Origin: Deinococcus malanensis
GTDB lineage: Bacteria > Deinococcota > Deinococci > Deinococcales > Deinococcaceae
Direction of reading: 5' to 3'
Assembly (NCBI RefSeq): GCF_014647655.1
Contig: NZ_BMPP01000003.1
Coordinates: 186,001-250,000 of the forward strand
Length of the DNA stretch: 64,000 bases
The notes beneath the pieces were generated by a model. It made no database searches. It was not told the DNA's origin and saw only the letters and a list, made by a program, of their open reading frames with translations. Position numbers and translations under genes: made by a program. Of the stretch, positions 22,192-30,772 are shown one piece after another; within the stretch, counting starts at the first letter, position 1, and each line of letters starts with the position of its first letter.

Positions 22192-23088
22192 TTACGTTCC
22201 GGACTCCGGGTCGCGCACGCTGAGGCTGCGGGCCAGTTCCATCGCCTGCTGATAGGCCCGCGGGCTGGTAAACCCGAACTGGGAAGCAGCCTGATAGGGC
22301 GTGGCGGCAATGGACATACCGTGGTCGCGCAGCGCCGCCATGCGCAGCTGGCTGGGGGTGGACCAGCGCACGCCCGCGTTCTGGAAGGCGGTCCACAGCC
22401 GCGCCCGCAGTGTCCGTTCGTCGAAGGGAAGCACCCGCTGGCTCTGCGCGTCCGGATTCAGCGGCGCCGCGTCCAGGCGCGCAAGTTCGTGAAGCGCGTC
22501 GAGGCTCCGGCTGGGGATGCGGCATTCCGTCCGGCGCAGCAGTGTTTCGCGGCTGAGGTTGACATGTTGCCACTGCAGGGTCAACAGATCAGTCATGGTA
22601 AAGGCCAGGTCGTCGATCAGCAGCAGGGCAGCGCGTGCGTGTGCGTCGGCAGTCTGCGCGTGCACCAGCTGAAGTTCGGCGCGGGAGGGGAGAGGATCGG
22701 TCGCACTTTCGCGTGCATGCCGGGGCAGGCCATCAAGCGGGTTGACCGGTACCACACCCAGTTCCCGGAAGCGCTCGTACAGCCGCGAAAGACTGGTGGC
22801 CCGGGCGTTGTAGGTGTTGGGCTTAGCCGCGCCCTGTTCGTCACCGATGCGCCCTAATGGCTTGACCAGCCAGTCGTGGAAGTCTGCTGGGGGCCGGCTG
22901 AGATCGATGTTGTCGCTCCGCGCGTCCTCGAAGGTGGTTTTAAGGTTGCTGCGCAGTACCTTCTGTATTCCTGGCAATTGCACCAGCGGAAGCAGGGAGT
23001 CGAGCTGCTCGCTGGCGCTGATGCTGGGATGCCGAAGCAGCCGCAGGATCGTCACTGCACGTTCGTCGGTTGGATGAAGTCCTGTCAC
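22192..23088 (-). CDS. Tyrosine recombinase-like protein lacking catalytic residues
   Basis: A 298-residue protein with the overall plan of XerC/XerD recombinases: an N-terminal SAM-like part and a C-terminal catalytic-like part. The usual box I (GLRxSELxxLxWxD) appears as FTMTDLLTLQWQHV, so the catalytic Arg is missing. Box II appears as LRMAALRDHGMSIAATPYQ, then FGFTSPRAYQQA; the usual HxLR, LGH and Tyr arrangement is largely lost. It may bind DNA without recombining it. The GTG start has TATACT exactly six bases upstream, so it is probably leaderless. Its promoter lies in the left arm of the inverted repeat described at 23097. A full-length, intact paralogue is at 39670-40620. Confidence 0.7.
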   Translation of the reverse strand: MTGLHPTDERAVTILRLLRHPSISASEQLDSLLPLVQLPGIQKVLRSNLKTTFEDARSDNIDLSRPPADFHDWLVKPLGRIGDEQGAAKPNTYNARATSLSRLYERFRELGVVPVNPLDGLPRHARESATDPLPSRAELQLVHAQTADAHARAALLLIDDLAFTMTDLLTLQWQHVNLSRETLLRRTECRIPSRSLDALHELARLDAAPLNPDAQSQRVLPFDERTLRARLWTAFQNAGVRWSTPSQLRMAALRDHGMSIAATPYQAASQFGFTSPRAYQQAMELARSLSVRDPESGT

Positions 23089-23094
23089 AGTCTA

Positions 23095-23100
23095 AGTATA
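23095..23100 (-). promoter_or_regulatory. -10 box of a leaderless transcript (recombinase-like gene)
   Basis: TATACT on the minus strand is six bases before the GTG at 23088. This spacing places transcription start at or next to the start codon, as in Deinococcus leaderless genes. Confidence 0.6.
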
Positions 23101-23126
23101 CGTACGAATGTACATATATGATAGTC
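23097..23126 (+). repeat. Left arm of a long inverted repeat
   Basis: It reads TATACGTACGAATGTACATA and on. The reverse complement of 23382-23413 matches at about 24 of the first 28 positions. The arms flank about 255 bases. They could be the ends of a MITE-like element or twin operators of the divergent genes, since each arm overlaps a -10-like box. Confidence 0.6.
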
Positions 23127-23381
23127 CTGACCCCGTTGTAGAAGTGAAGAGAATGGTTTGAGTGCCATCCTGCTCCAGGTCGGTCTGGCGGCTTTCTCTG
23201 GCGCTCCACCCAATCTACGTTCAGCCCAGGGGCTTGTGCCGGTGCTGAAGCTATGCGACGGCGCTGTTTCGATGACCTGACCGATCTGTCGAGAGACTGG
23301 CAACGGCAGGCGGTAATTGCCACTCTTTTCGTTTCCGCATTTGTATAAAACCGATCTCGCAACTCGTCTGCCAGAATATTA

Positions 23382-23413
23382 GTCGCTAATATATAGGTAC
23401 ATTCGTGCGTATA
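23382..23413 (-). repeat. Right arm of the long inverted repeat
   Basis: Partner of 23097-23126; its reverse complement begins TATACGCACGAATGTACCTA. It ends in CGTATAAAA, a -10-like box pointing toward the DUF305 gene. Between the arms a short plus frame (23253-23348) begins MRRRCFDDLTDL, which faintly resembles the start of IS5-type transposases. No target-site duplication is visible. Confidence 0.55.
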
Positions 23414-23499
23414 AAAACGTACTCGGATTGGAGTGGCGGAGGTGGCCTTTACAGGAATTTAACAGGCCCTCTATAGCCTGCACAGCAGAGGTAACCCCT

Positions 23500-24054
23500 A
23501 TGACCAAGAAACTGCCTATCACTCTTCTGACTGCCACCCTGTCTGTTGCCTCAGCACAGACCAACCACTCCGGGATGCACCATTCGACCGGCTCTGCCAA
23601 GCACCAGGATCTCAAATCGCTCAGCGGAAAGGCTTTTGACCGCGCATTTCTCAGCATGATGATTCCTCACCATCAGGCGGCAGTGGACATGAGCCGGGCC
23701 GTGTTGCCGGGAACCAAATCTGCTCAGGTCAGGACCTGGGCCAATGCCATCATCAAGGCCCAGAACACCGAGATCGCCCTGATGAAGGGCCTGCTGGCCA
23801 AGCATGCCGGCAGCGATAAAGCCATGGCCAGCCAGATGAACGAGATGATGGACAGCATGGTCAAGGATGTCCGCACGGCCGGCAACCGCGACCGGGCTTT
23901 CGTCAAGGGGATGATTCCTCACCACGCCAGCGCCATCGAAATGGCCAATCACGCCCTGAAAAAGTCCAGCAATCCCACGATCCTGAAACTCGCGCGCGAC
24001 ATTGTCCGCTCGCAGGCCAAGGAAATCAACGAGTTCAAGGCTTACCTCAAGTAA
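23500..24054 (+). CDS. DUF305 secreted protein
   Basis: A 184-residue exported protein. A signal peptide is likely: MTKKLPITLLTATLSVASAQ, with cleavage after ASA. Two DUF305 motifs follow: FLSMMIPHHQAAVDMSRAVL and FVKGMIPHHASAIEMANHAL, whose His and Met residues suggest metal (often copper) handling. GAGGTAACCCCT-ATG gives a clear ribosome site. A response regulator starts nine bases after its stop, and a sensor kinase follows, so the three form a likely operon in which DUF305 may be the output or the sensed partner. Confidence 0.9.
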   Translation: MTKKLPITLLTATLSVASAQTNHSGMHHSTGSAKHQDLKSLSGKAFDRAFLSMMIPHHQAAVDMSRAVLPGTKSAQVRTWANAIIKAQNTEIALMKGLLAKHAGSDKAMASQMNEMMDSMVKDVRTAGNRDRAFVKGMIPHHASAIEMANHALKKSSNPTILKLARDIVRSQAKEINEFKAYLK

Positions 24055-24063
24055 GGTAGGGCT

Positions 24064-24735
24064 GTGGCCCGAGTCCTGATCGTTGACGATGACCCGGCGA
24101 TTCTGGAAATCCTGAGGGCCTATCTGGGGGCTGAGGGTCACGAGGTACTGGAGGCGCGTGACGGGCTGCAGGCACGGGGACTGCTCGTACGCGCCGACGT
24201 GGCGGTCCTGGACTGGATGCTCCCGGGTGTGCCCGGCACCACTTTGGCCCGTGAAGCGCGCGCCGCCGGGCTCGACCTGCCGATCCTGATGCTGACGGCC
24301 AGAGGCGAGGAGGCTGACAAACTCCGCGGGCTCGAAGATGGCGTGGACGACTACGTGGTCAAACCCTTCAGCCCCCGTGAGATCGTGGCGCGGGTGCGCG
24401 CCCTGCTGCGGCGGGTCGGTGTTCAGCAGGAAATCCGTTCCGACGGTCTGCACATGGACCTCAAGCGCCGCACCGTTCAGGTAGATGGAGTGGGCCTCGA
24501 ACTCTCCCGCCTGGAATTCGACCTTCTGGCGGCCATGGCGCAGCATCCGGGCCTTGCCTGGACCCGTGAACGCCTGCTTGAACGCCTGTGGGGACCGGAT
24601 TTTCCGGGGACCGAGCGGGTGGTGGACGTGCACATCACGGCCGTGCGCAAGAAACTGGGTGACGACCCGGAGCGCCCACGTTACATCGAAACAGTACGGG
24701 GAGTCGGCTACCGGTTCCGCGAAGGCGGGAGCTGA
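24064..24735 (+). CDS. OmpR-family response regulator
   Basis: A 223-residue regulator beginning with GTG. The REC domain has LIVDDDPAILEILRA, the phosphoacceptor Asp in VAVLDWMLPGVPGTTLA and Lys in YVVKPFSPREIV. The C-terminal winged helix has LELSRLEFDLLAAMAQHPGL and ERVVDVHITAVRKKLGDDPE. Paired with the kinase downstream, four bases after its stop. The DNA target is not visible. Confidence 0.95.
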   Translation: MARVLIVDDDPAILEILRAYLGAEGHEVLEARDGLQARGLLVRADVAVLDWMLPGVPGTTLAREARAAGLDLPILMLTARGEEADKLRGLEDGVDDYVVKPFSPREIVARVRALLRRVGVQQEIRSDGLHMDLKRRTVQVDGVGLELSRLEFDLLAAMAQHPGLAWTRERLLERLWGPDFPGTERVVDVHITAVRKKLGDDPERPRYIETVRGVGYRFREGGS

Positions 24736-24739
24736 AACG

Positions 24740-25840
24740 GTGGGCTTTTTCATGCGCCTGCTGCTCTCGCACCTGATGGTGATTCTCCTGGCGGTGGCCG
24801 GTGTCTTCGTTTCTGTCGAACTGATTGCCCCGGGTTTCTACCGGGCCCACGTAGAAGAAATGGTCCAGACCCTGGGACCGGCCGGCGCTGGTCTGCGCGG
24901 TCACCTGGAACACGGACTCCGCTCGACCCTGACGCGCGCGCTGTGGGCCTCGCTGCCGCTCTCGGTGCTGGTGGCGGCCATAGCGGCGTATGTCTCGTCG
25001 CGGCGGGTCGTGGGCAGTGTGGAGACGCTGCGCCGCCGCAGCCGGGCACTGGCCCAGGGCGACTACCGGCAGCGGGTCCAGGCCACCGGCCGCGATGAAC
25101 TGGCTGATCTGGCACACCACTTCAACGTGCTGGCCGCCGCCCTCGAGCGGGTGGAACAGGGCCGCACGGAGCTAATCGGCAACGTGGCCCACGAGCTGCG
25201 TGCGCCATTGACAGCGCTGCGGGGCTACGCCGACGCCATAGATGACCATGTTCTGCCCCCTGAGCATGCGGCGCGCGCCATCAGCCGCGAGGTAGCTGCC
25301 ATGGAGAGGCTGGTGCGTGACCTGAGCCTGGTGTCAAGGGTAGAAGCCGGACAGATGGAGCTGCACCTCGAGCCTGTGCCCCTCGAAGCTCTGCTTCAGG
25401 CAGTCCGTGAACGGTTCACCCTGGCTTTCGAGGAAAAGGACGTGGACCTGCATATTCCTTCGGGAAACGAGGACCCGCCTCTACCTGACCTGCACGCGGA
25501 CCAGGAGCGGACCCTCCAGGTTCTGACCAACATCCTGGGAAACGCCCTGCGCCATACCCCGCCGGGCGGTCAGGTCGGCCTGGAAGTCAGGCGCCTGGAT
25601 ACCAGGGCGGCCATCACGGTCTCGGATACAGGTCCTGGCATCGCAGCCAACCATCTTCCGCGGCTGTTCGAACGCTTCTACCGCGTAGACCCCGCCCGTT
25701 CACGCCTCGAAGCTGGAAGCGGAGTCGGCCTGACGATCGCACGTGGGCTGGCCGAAGCCATGGGCGGCACCCTGACGGCAGAGTCACGTCCTGGTCAGGG
25801 AAGCGCATTCACGTTGACGTTGCCACTGCATCTCCCGTGA
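24740..25840 (+). CDS. Membrane sensor histidine kinase
   Basis: A 366-residue HAMP-HisKA-HATPase kinase. A membrane segment near the N-terminus (LLLSHLMVILLAVAGVFVSV) and another (WASLPLSVLVAAIAAYV) flank a short periplasmic loop of about 60 residues. HAMP follows, with RDELADLAHHFNVLAAAL. The H-box is IGNVAHELRAPLTALRGYAD, and the ATPase blocks are NILGNALRHTPPGGQVGL, DTGPGIAANHLPRLFERFYR and GSGVGLTIARGLAEAMGG. The GTG start has GGGAG about eight bases upstream. It forms a pair with the regulator before it. Confidence 0.93.
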   Translation: MGFFMRLLLSHLMVILLAVAGVFVSVELIAPGFYRAHVEEMVQTLGPAGAGLRGHLEHGLRSTLTRALWASLPLSVLVAAIAAYVSSRRVVGSVETLRRRSRALAQGDYRQRVQATGRDELADLAHHFNVLAAALERVEQGRTELIGNVAHELRAPLTALRGYADAIDDHVLPPEHAARAISREVAAMERLVRDLSLVSRVEAGQMELHLEPVPLEALLQAVRERFTLAFEEKDVDLHIPSGNEDPPLPDLHADQERTLQVLTNILGNALRHTPPGGQVGLEVRRLDTRAAITVSDTGPGIAANHLPRLFERFYRVDPARSRLEAGSGVGLTIARGLAEAMGGTLTAESRPGQGSAFTLTLPLHLP

Positions 25841-26007
25841 ACAGACACGGTCGGCGCGGTCTATCCGGTGCTGACACCAATGAAGAGAACACATAAAAAA
25901 TTGGACTGACTCCAGCCTTTGCAAAATGGCCTAAAAGTAAGAACCCTGTGTGAATTCGGTAGACATACTTAATCCAGAAGTCAAGCGATTCTGACCAAGG
26001 AGCCTTA

Positions 26008-26781
26008 ATGAAGCGTTCACACATGTTGCCGTTTGCTGCCGCCCTGTCCGTCATGGGTGCTTTTACCGAAGCCAGTGCCAGGACCTACGCCGACATCAAA
26101 GCCAGTGGCGTGCTGCGCGTCGTTTCCGGGGGCGATCTTCCTCCTTTCATCCGTGTCGACGGCCAGCGCCACCGCGGCTACGAGCCCGAGATGATCGAAG
26201 CCGTGGCCCGCACTCTGGGACTGAAAGTCTCCTACCAGGTCGTGCCGCCCTATCAGCTGATCAAGGAGCTTCAGGAAGACCGGGCCGACATCGCCATCGG
26301 AGCACTGGGCATTACCAGCACCCGTGAGAACAAGGTGGACTTCACGGTCCCGACCGCGTGCGCCGGTGTCTCGGTCGTCTCGTTCGATCCTAAGCTGCAG
26401 ATGCACACGGATCTGGTCGGTAAGTCCATCGGTGTGGGCGCAGGTTCGATCATGCAAACCTACGTTCAGAAACTGCCCTTCGAGAAGAAGGTCACGGTCT
26501 TCAACAGCACCAAGGAGCTGATTTTTGCGGTCATCGCCAAGCAGGTCGACGCGACCTTTGCCTACACGATCATGGGACCAGGCCTGAAAAGCATGTACCC
26601 CAAGGCCCCGATCAACTTCGGCCCTGAGCTGTGGCGCGTGCCGATCGGCATCATGACTGCCGAGGACAACATCACCACCCGCACCACGCTCAATGCGGCG
26701 ATCACCAAGTACTTGCAGTCCAACAGTTACGCCTTCCTCTCGCAGCGCTATTTCAAAGAAGACGTTCGCTGCCGCAGCTGA
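26008..26781 (+). CDS. Amino-acid-type ABC transporter substrate-binding protein (SBP_bac_3)
   Basis: A 257-residue periplasmic-type binding protein. Signal peptide MKRSHMLPFAAALSVMGAF is cleaved probably after ASA before RTYADIKASGVLRV. The family 3 plan is clear: GYEPEMIEAVARTLGLKV, ADIAIGALGITSTRENKVDFT, and the second-lobe block FAVIAKQVDATFAYTI. AAGGAG lies upstream of the ATG. No permease or ATPase gene is next to it, so it may work as an orphan with a distant transporter or as a sensor. Ligand unknown. Confidence 0.9.
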   Translation: MKRSHMLPFAAALSVMGAFTEASARTYADIKASGVLRVVSGGDLPPFIRVDGQRHRGYEPEMIEAVARTLGLKVSYQVVPPYQLIKELQEDRADIAIGALGITSTRENKVDFTVPTACAGVSVVSFDPKLQMHTDLVGKSIGVGAGSIMQTYVQKLPFEKKVTVFNSTKELIFAVIAKQVDATFAYTIMGPGLKSMYPKAPINFGPELWRVPIGIMTAEDNITTRTTLNAAITKYLQSNSYAFLSQRYFKEDVRCRS

Positions 26782-26809
26782 ACGCAGCCAGAAATCAAAT
26801 ACATCGGGC

Positions 26810-26837
26810 CGGGCCTCCTGAATGGGGGGTCCGGCTC
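26810..26837 (+). terminator. Hairpin after the substrate-binding protein gene
   Basis: GCCGGGCCTCC pairs with GGGGGTCCGGC through 11 positions (two G-T wobbles), with a six-base loop. No long T tract follows, but its position 30 bases after the stop suits a terminator. Confidence 0.5.
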
Positions 26838-26984
26838 TCGTTGGGTCCCGAGTGCGCGGAGGTCAGAGGCAGACCTGCCAGTTCACGACCTTCAGGCGAG
26901 GCGACGGTAAAGCCTGGCAGTGCGGAACGTGGCCACCCGAGAAAAATAAGTCTGACGCGTGAATCGCAATTGACAGCTCACTAG

Positions 26985-27495
26985 GCCGGCGCCAACGGCG
27001 TCAAGGATGCCAGCGGCGGAAAAACCTACATGCCCCCATCATGGTGTACCTCGCCAAGGATGGCGCTGCGACCGAGACGGTTAACTGGTACAGGTCGTTT
27101 GTCAACGCCGGTGGGTGGACGTGACCGGGCTGTCGTACTACCCGATGTGGCACGGGGACTTCAACAAACTCAGCAGTACCAACAAGGCGCTGCGCAGCAA
27201 CTTCAGCCGGGCCAAGGTGTATCTGGCGGAAACCGCATATTACTGGGACAGGAACCAGAAGGGCTATACCAACCTGCCCTCCCCCAAAACCCCCCAGGGT
27301 CGGTACGACTTGCTGAAAGCCCTGACACCCGTCGTCAGAGATGCTGGTGGAAGCGGCATCTTCGCGTGGGGCTCGTACTGGTTACAGAGCAGCAAATGGC
27401 TGATCGCTCCAGGCTGGTCGGACGACGATGCGTCCCGCCGTTCGATGTCCGACGACAATGCCCGGGCCACCATCGGGATTGACGGCCTGAACTGA
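26985..27495 (+). pseudogene. Broken C-terminal fragment of a GH53 arabinogalactan endo-beta-1,4-galactanase
   Basis: Pieces of one family 53 glycosidase lie in three frames. Frame one reads AGANGVKDASGGKTYMPP (from 26985). A second frame reads IMVYLAKDGAATETVNWYRS and ends at a stop near 27123. The third (27115-27495) has DVTGLSYYPMWHGDF, KVYLAETAYYWDRNQKG and GSGIFAWGSYWLQSSKWL, including the second catalytic Glu region of GH53 (ETAYYW). The N-terminal half of the enzyme is missing. At least two frameshifts and the truncation make it non-functional. Intact enzymes cut plant galactans. Confidence 0.85.
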
Positions 27496-27544
27496 AGTCT
27501 GACCGGCAGAGCCGAGGCACATAACCTCTTCTTAGAGGCCGCGG

Positions 27545-27594
27545 CCAGGCCGGCGCCCGTCAACCAGTGCGTCTGACGACGGGCGCCGGCCTGG
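27545..27594 (+). terminator. Strong perfect hairpin
   Basis: CCAGGCCGGCGCCCGTC (27545-27561) pairs perfectly with GACGGGCGCCGGCCTGG (27578-27594), a 17-bp stem with a 16-base loop. It lies 50 bases after the GH53 remnant and was probably its terminator. Confidence 0.75.
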
Positions 27595-27740
27595 TCTGTT
27601 CCCGTCTCCAGAGGTGCGGCAGTCACACCTGCCCGCCCCTGAAGGCAGCTGCACTACTCGCAGCCTGCCTGGTCACAATCAGGATGGTCTGGTGAATCGC
27701 ATCACCTTGCAAGAGCGCATTCACAGGAAAATAGGGCCGC

Positions 27741-27953
27741 ATGGAAGAGTTGTTCCAAGCCGTTCAGGAGGTGATCTCCACCATCCCGGAATGGGCGTAC
27801 TGGGTCATGGGCCTGGGCTCGATCAGTGGCCTCCTGGGGCCGGCCGTTCAGGCGGGCCTGACGCGTCGCACCACCCGGCCCCCAGGGCGCCGCCTCGAGC
27901 CGGACAGATCCGCCCGGCAGGACGATGGACCCCGGAGTCGCCCGGAGCGTTAA
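27741..27953 (+). CDS. Possible small membrane protein (70 aa)
   Basis: A 70-residue frame with an N-terminal hydrophobic part (WAYWVMGLGSISGLLGPAV) and a charged, Arg/Pro-rich tail. GGAAAATAGGGCCGC precedes the ATG, giving a possible but not ideal ribosome site. It resembles no family I know. Its position among gene fragments makes it doubtful. Confidence 0.35.
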   Translation: MEELFQAVQEVISTIPEWAYWVMGLGSISGLLGPAVQAGLTRRTTRPPGRRLEPDRSARQDDGPRSRPER

Positions 27954-28024
27954 ACCCTCACCCGGGACCGGTCAGGCACCGTCTCCTTGGCTGCCTTTCC
28001 CTATTCAACCGGTCAGCTTCGTGG

Positions 28025-28479
28025 TCAGTGGGACCGGCGGTGGCTCTCTCGCTTCTCGTGGTACATGGCCGCGTCGGCGTCCTGCAACAGGCGGGCGCAG
28101 GTCAGGTCTCCAGCTTCCAGAGCGGCGGCCCCCAGATTCAGCTCCAGGGGCAGATGCCTGGCAAAGCGCCCGGCCATGGCCTCGCGGATGCGCGCCCGGA
28201 CCTGCAGGGCCCCGTTCAGGTATGTGGCAGCAGCAGCGCAAACTCGTCTCCACCCCAGCGGAAGACGTGGTCGCCCGCCCGCAGACACTCACGCAGCGTG
28301 GACCCCACCTCGACCAGGGCCTGGTTGCCGGCCGCGTGGCCCAGGGTATCGTTGATGGCTTTAAAGCGCGTGACGTCCGCCAGCAGCAGGGCCAGCGGCG
28401 TACCGTGGCGCTGCGCGTTGGCCACCGCACCTTCAAGACTTTCGGTAAAGGACCGGCGACTGGCCAGCCCCGTCAGCAC
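28025..28479 (-). pseudogene. Frameshifted GGDEF (diguanylate cyclase) domain remnant
   Basis: The C-terminal domain of a cyclic-di-GMP synthase. The first frame (28479-28216) reads LTGLASRRSFTESLEGAVAN, then FRWGGDEFALLLPHT, and hits a stop. The protein continues in another frame (28288-28025) with ALQVRARIREAMAGRFARHL and LLQDADAAMYHEKRESH, the normal end of a GGDEF domain. The GGDEF active-site motif itself is intact as GGDEF. Everything N-terminal to LTGLASRRSF is missing. One frameshift near 28250 and the truncation make this a remnant. Confidence 0.85.
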
Positions 28480-28936
28480 CTGATTGCCCTAGCGCGGAAA
28501 ATACTCTGCATTTCCTTCGCTGTCGTGCGATCCCAACAACCTTTTGACGTGAATTATGGATCCGCTCGGATGTGTTAAACGAATTGAGTACGCTGGATGT
28601 GAAGTGACCAGCCCTCAACCCTTTCAGACCCTGCCCTCCATAGGAGACGGCACGTATCTCGGCGCCGCCTACCAGGCGGGTGTCTTGAAGCTTCAGGTTG
28701 ATCATTGGGATCTGGGTCCCGTTGAAGTCCTGGTCCCAACGGTTGCCCTCTTACTGGCCCCAAGTGTCGATCTGCCCTGCGACCATGTGGCTCGTAAGGG
28801 AACGCGTCTCGAAATACGGCGCGTCGTTGATCATGTCGCTGGTGACCAAGGGCATTTCGTTCCCCCACACCACTTTGGCCAACTGATGAACGATACGCAA
28901 GCGGGCCATCACCTGTGTTACGGCTTGAAGGTCGAC
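28433..28936 (-). pseudogene. Possible decayed gene of unknown family
   Basis: One minus frame reads like protein on both sides of an in-frame TAA (28751-28753): VTQVMARLRIVHQLAKVVWG and LVTSDMINDAPYFETRSLTS before it, and WDQDFNGTQIPMINLKLQDT and LVGGAEIRAVSYGGQGLKGL after it. I do not recognise the family. The opposite strand is open for 159 codons (28556-29035), and its His-rich translation looks like an antisense shadow, but I cannot exclude that it is the gene. Confidence 0.3.
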
Positions 28937-29080
28937 CCTGCATTACACATCGTGTCTTTGTTGGGGTATACGCGATGGGTCACCTGCCTGTGCACTGATC
29001 TGAACACCATCACCTGGTGGGTCCTTCCCGACTGATGATGCCAATCGGAACAACTTGTCAACCGCGAAAAACTCGAGTAT

Positions 29081-30772
29081 CTAGCCCTTCTCGCCCTTCT
29101 TGACCAGGGCCGCAGACAGCTCTTCGCTGGCGGGCGCGGCGCGCGGCACGGAACGTGGCAGCGAGAAACTGAAAGTCGCGCCCCGGTCTTCCTCGCCCTG
29201 GGCCCACACCCGTCCGCCGTGCCGCACGACCATCCGGCGGACGTTCGCCAGCCCCACGCCAAAGCCCTCGAACTCCTCTGCCGCGTGCAGACGTTGAAAC
29301 ACGCCGAACAGCTTGTGGCTGTAGGCCATATTGAAGCCCACGCCGTTGTCGCGCACGTGCACCACGACCTCACCGCCCTGGTCTTCTCCCCAGATCTCCA
29401 CACGCGGCTCGTCGCGGCACTGCGAATACTTCACCGCGTTGGACACCAGATTGGTCAGGATCTGGCGCAGCGCCAGGACGTCGGCCTGGACCACCGGTAG
29501 GTCTCGAACGCTCCATTGCACCGTTTTGGCGCCCGGGGCATTGTCCAGGTCCCGGATCACTTCGCGCGCCAGGATGTCGAGCGCCACCGTCTGCGGCGTC
29601 AGGTCATGCCGGCCGGTGCGGGCAAAATCCAGCAACCCGTCGATCAGGTGTTCCATGCGCCGCGCGCCGTCCTGAATCAGCTGCAGGTAGCGAGCCGAGG
29701 ACGGCGGCAGCTGCTCCCTGGCATTGCGGCTGAGCAGGTCGGCAAAACTGGCGATATGCCGCAGCGGCGTACGCAGGTCATGCGAGATGGAATAGGCGTA
29801 AGCCTCGAGTTCCCCGTTGACGTCCTCGAGCTGGGCAGTGCGCTCCTGCACCCGCGCCTCAAGCGAGGCGTTGAGTGCCCGGAGTTCCTCTTCCATGTGC
29901 TTGCGGTAGGTCACGTCCTTGCCGGTCGACACGAAATGCGTGATGCGCCCGCGGTCACCCTTGATCGGCGTGATGGTTTTTTCCTCGTGGTACAGAGAAC
30001 CGTCCCGGCGGCGGTTGATCAGTTCGCCGCGGTAGACCTCGCCGCGAAGCAGTGTCTCCCACATCTCCCGGAAAACGGCCGTGTCGTGCAGGCCCGAGTT
30101 CAGGATGCCCGCGTCCTGGCCAACGGCTTCGTCGCGGCCATAACCGGTGATCTCCTCGAAGGCCGTGTTCACGTACTCGATCACGCCGTCGCGCCCGGTG
30201 ATCAGGATCGGGTCGGCGGTCTGCTCAATGGCGCTCGACAGCTTGAGCAGTTCGAAGCGTGCGGTGCGGCGCTCGCGCTCGTTCTCGCGGCGCAGTTCTT
30301 CCTGACGGGCCTTGGCCTCACGCGCCTCGAGTTCCCGCAGCCGGCGTTCGTGGGCCTGCACGGTCAGGGTCTTGAGGTGCAGGTCCACGAAGACGCTCAC
30401 CTTGGCCTGCAGCACTTCAGAACGTACCGGCGAGAAGATGTAGTCCACCGCCCCCAGGGTGTAGCCGCCCAGCATGTCGGCCTCGGCGCGGTCATGCGCC
30501 GTGACGAAGATAATTGGGGTGCTCTCCGTCTGGCGACGGCTGCGGATCAGTTCGGCGGTCTCGAAGCCGTCCATGCCCGGCATGCGCACGTCCAGCAGAA
30601 TCACCGCGAACTCCTGACCCAGCACCAGGCGCAGGGCCTCGCGGCCGGAGGAGGCCAGCACCAGGTTCTGCCCCAGGGGCTCGAGGGCCGCCGCCAGGGC
30701 CAGCCGCTTGGCGTCCTGGTCATCGACGATCAGGATGTTGGCCCTGGGAATGTCAAGCGCGGCGCCCGTCAT
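29081..30772 (-). CDS. Response regulator-PAS-histidine kinase hybrid
   Basis: A 563-residue soluble signalling protein. REC lies at about residues 12-130 with NILIVDDQDAKRLALA, phosphoacceptor VILLDVRMPGMDGFETAEL and a coiled coil after it (ERRLRELEAREAKARQEELR). A PAS/PAC domain at about 180-310 has ADPILITGRDGVIEYVNTAF. The kinase part has AYSISHDLRTPLRHIASFAD, NLVSNAVKYSQCRDEPRV, and GFGVGLANVRRMVVRHGGRV. The start ATG overlaps the cheR stop (TGATG). The protein is typical of REC-first kinases that take phosphate from an upstream hybrid kinase, here the poly-HAMP protein of the same operon. Confidence 0.92.
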   Translation of the reverse strand: MTGAALDIPRANILIVDDQDAKRLALAAALEPLGQNLVLASSGREALRLVLGQEFAVILLDVRMPGMDGFETAELIRSRRQTESTPIIFVTAHDRAEADMLGGYTLGAVDYIFSPVRSEVLQAKVSVFVDLHLKTLTVQAHERRLRELEAREAKARQEELRRENERERRTARFELLKLSSAIEQTADPILITGRDGVIEYVNTAFEEITGYGRDEAVGQDAGILNSGLHDTAVFREMWETLLRGEVYRGELINRRRDGSLYHEEKTITPIKGDRGRITHFVSTGKDVTYRKHMEEELRALNASLEARVQERTAQLEDVNGELEAYAYSISHDLRTPLRHIASFADLLSRNAREQLPPSSARYLQLIQDGARRMEHLIDGLLDFARTGRHDLTPQTVALDILAREVIRDLDNAPGAKTVQWSVRDLPVVQADVLALRQILTNLVSNAVKYSQCRDEPRVEIWGEDQGGEVVVHVRDNGVGFNMAYSHKLFGVFQRLHAAEEFEGFGVGLANVRRMVVRHGGRVWAQGEEDRGATFSFSLPRSVPRAAPASEELSAALVKKGEKG

